Shown here in pieces: positions 6,135 through 6,985 of a stretch of DNA of 6,985 nucleotides. Every line of letters starts with the position of its first letter. Position 1 is the first letter of the stretch. Position numbers and translations under genes: made by a program. The notes beneath the pieces were generated by a model. The model searched no databases, had not been told where the DNA came from, and saw only the letters and a list, made by a program, of their open reading frames with translations. Source of the stretch: an uncultured Oscillibacter sp. (GTDB taxonomy: Bacteria; Bacillota; Clostridia; Oscillospirales; Oscillospiraceae); the NCBI GenBank assembly GCA_910588005.1, contig CAJUQM010000082.1, positions 1 through 6,985 on the forward strand, written 5' to 3'.

Positions 6135-6710
6135 ATGGAACATGGACGGTATGACATTACACTGGGCGATGTCCCGGCGGAAATCGTAGAGATCGCCCAA
6201 TTGGGCGTCCCCGTGGGCTATATCGACCGGCACATGGAATCCGGCTTTGTGCTGGCCGATGGCACGGCGCTGTTGGAGAGCGAGAAGGACGAGTCCGGAT
6301 TCTATGTGGGCGGCGCTGGCATGGACGGGATGTTCCTGCGGACAAATGAGCGCTACGAGCCGGTCCGGGATGAGAACGGCGCAGTCACAGCCTTTCGCCG
6401 TATGAGCGAATATCTGCCCCGGTTTTCTGCCGAGGAACAGGCCCTCATCTTCCAATACGGCATGAACACCAGAGATAATCTGGTGGCGGACCTGACTGCT
6501 GCCCTCCCTGCTTTGGCCCGGTCTCCCCAGGTGCGCGGCCTGTTTGCTTCCACGGCGGAGAAGCTGAAGCTGATCCCGGCGGAGGACTGTCAGCGGCTGA
6601 TGGCCGACATCCGGGCGGCGTATAAGGGCCGGAGTGAGCAGTCCATTCGAGAGAGACAACACGCGGCGCGGAAGCCCGCTGGAAAAAGGAAAAGGAGTGT
6701 TGAACGATGA
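6135..6710 (+). CDS. Hypothetical two-part protein (191 aa) of the transfer operon
   Basis: ATG 6135 is chosen because AAGGAG (6121-6126) lies eight bases upstream and it starts two bases after the previous stop. The same frame is open further upstream, but there it only shadows the ArdC-like gene. Residues 1-70 look like a compact, strand-rich acidic domain (MEHGRYDITLGDVPAEIVEI ... GFVLADGTALLESEKDESGF). Residues about 90-165 look helical (FSAEEQALIFQYGMNTRDNL, then DCQRLMADIRAAYK), and the tail is very basic (RKPAGKRKRSVER). I recognise no family. Its stop overlaps the next start (ATGA at 6707-6710), so it is probably co-translated with the TTRAP-like gene. A DNA-associated role is inferred only from the tail and context. 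Confidence 0.78.
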   Translation: MEHGRYDITLGDVPAEIVEIAQLGVPVGYIDRHMESGFVLADGTALLESEKDESGFYVGGAGMDGMFLRTNERYEPVRDENGAVTAFRRMSEYLPRFSAEEQALIFQYGMNTRDNLVADLTAALPALARSPQVRGLFASTAEKLKLIPAEDCQRLMADIRAAYKGRSEQSIRERQHAARKPAGKRKRSVER

Positions 6711-6946
6711 TCGAATTGACATTTGAGGAACGGAATCTGGTCTGCATCTACAGCGGAGGCGGCACCCGCCTGGGCACCATCGCCGCCCTGGAGGATATGC
6801 GCCGGTATCTTGCGCCGGACGAGGCCGAGCTGCTGGCCCTGACGGACAGCGCCCTAGGCAAACTGTACGGCATGGACGATGAGACCTTTGCCGGTCTGGA
6901 CCTGATTCCCGACTTTGACCCGGAGGATTCTGCCTATGGCGAATGA
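6707..6946 (+). CDS. TTRAP-like putative transposon-transfer assisting protein (79 aa)
   Basis: This small acidic protein has the layout I associate with the TTRAP family (PF14203): an N-terminal LTFEERNLVCIYSGG, a middle GTIAALEDMRRYLAPDEAEL, then ALTDSALGKLYGMDDETFAG and an acidic end rich in D and E. The family is common in Clostridia conjugative transposons; the name reflects genomic association, and the mechanism is not known. The length is normal, with no membrane or signal sequence. AAGGAG at 6692-6697 lies nine bases before ATG 6707, and that ATG overlaps the preceding stop. Its own end overlaps the next gene by 11 bases. Confidence 0.82.
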   Translation: MIELTFEERNLVCIYSGGGTRLGTIAALEDMRRYLAPDEAELLALTDSALGKLYGMDDETFAGLDLIPDFDPEDSAYGE

Positions 6947-6985
6947 AAATCTCCAGGCGGCGCTGCAAATTGCAGATAACGCCGC
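6936..6985 (+). CDS. Start of a further gene, cut by the window edge
   Basis: ATG 6936 is preceded by GGAGG (6922-6926) nine bases upstream and overlaps the end of the TTRAP-like gene. Sixteen complete codons are visible (MANENLQAALQIADNA...). The beginning resembles the N-termini of large helicase/methylase-type polyvalent proteins that often follow such genes in Clostridia elements, but 16 residues cannot establish that. It is reported as a partial hypothetical gene. Confidence 0.6.
   Translation, partial: MANENLQAALQIADNA

Noticed and set aside
1..6985. CRISPR array, tRNA, rRNA, insertion sequence, integrase or attachment site
   Set aside because: I found no spaced direct repeats, cloverleaf-like sequence, transposase motif, recombinase motif or terminal inverted repeat pair.

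Overview
This window is the inside of a conjugative or mobilisable element from a high-GC gut-type Firmicute, probably a Clostridia/Oscillospiraceae-like host. That host assignment is inferred from gene families and from the roughly 60-70% GC of most of the coding sequence. No ribosomal, tRNA or chromosomal marker gene is present. All recognisable genes are on the + strand and tightly packed: several start/stop pairs overlap, and most starts have a clear AGGAGG-type ribosome binding site. The layout therefore reads as one polycistronic cargo/transfer operon. There is no integrase, relaxase, attachment site or replication origin inside the window.

Layout: positions 1-175 are the probable tail of an upstream gene and carry two nested GGCGAA/TTCGCC stem-loops just before the next start. 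Two unrecognised small genes follow (172-441, and 461-937 with a TTG start). Next is a DNA topoisomerase III (topB) that has lost its N-terminal TOPRIM portion: homology begins abruptly near position 950, directly after the stop of the preceding gene, and runs to 2464 with the active-site tyrosine and zinc ribbon intact. A small cysteine-rich VLP-type protein overlaps its end (2457-2912). After a strong perfect hairpin (2926-2962) comes a 1047-residue polyvalent protein (2989-6132). It has an ArdC-like N-terminus with an HEIGH metallopeptidase motif, a lower-GC middle carrying two internal duplications, and a YodL/DUF4316-like C-terminus. An unrecognised 191-residue gene (6135-6710), a TTRAP-like transposon-transfer-assisting protein (6707-6946) and the first codons of another gene (6936 onward) close the window.

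How the genes fit together: ArdC-type proteins are known to protect incoming single-stranded DNA from host restriction, and topoisomerase III is a common accessory of such elements. Cys-rich VLP, YodL, DUF4316 and TTRAP proteins are typical passengers of Clostridia transposons with poorly defined roles. The set fits establishment of the transferred strand in a recipient cell.

The points most worth a second look are the decapitated topB fused in frame, apart from one TGA, behind an orphan gene; the composition-mosaic ArdC/YodL protein with internal duplications; and the two strong intergenic hairpins.
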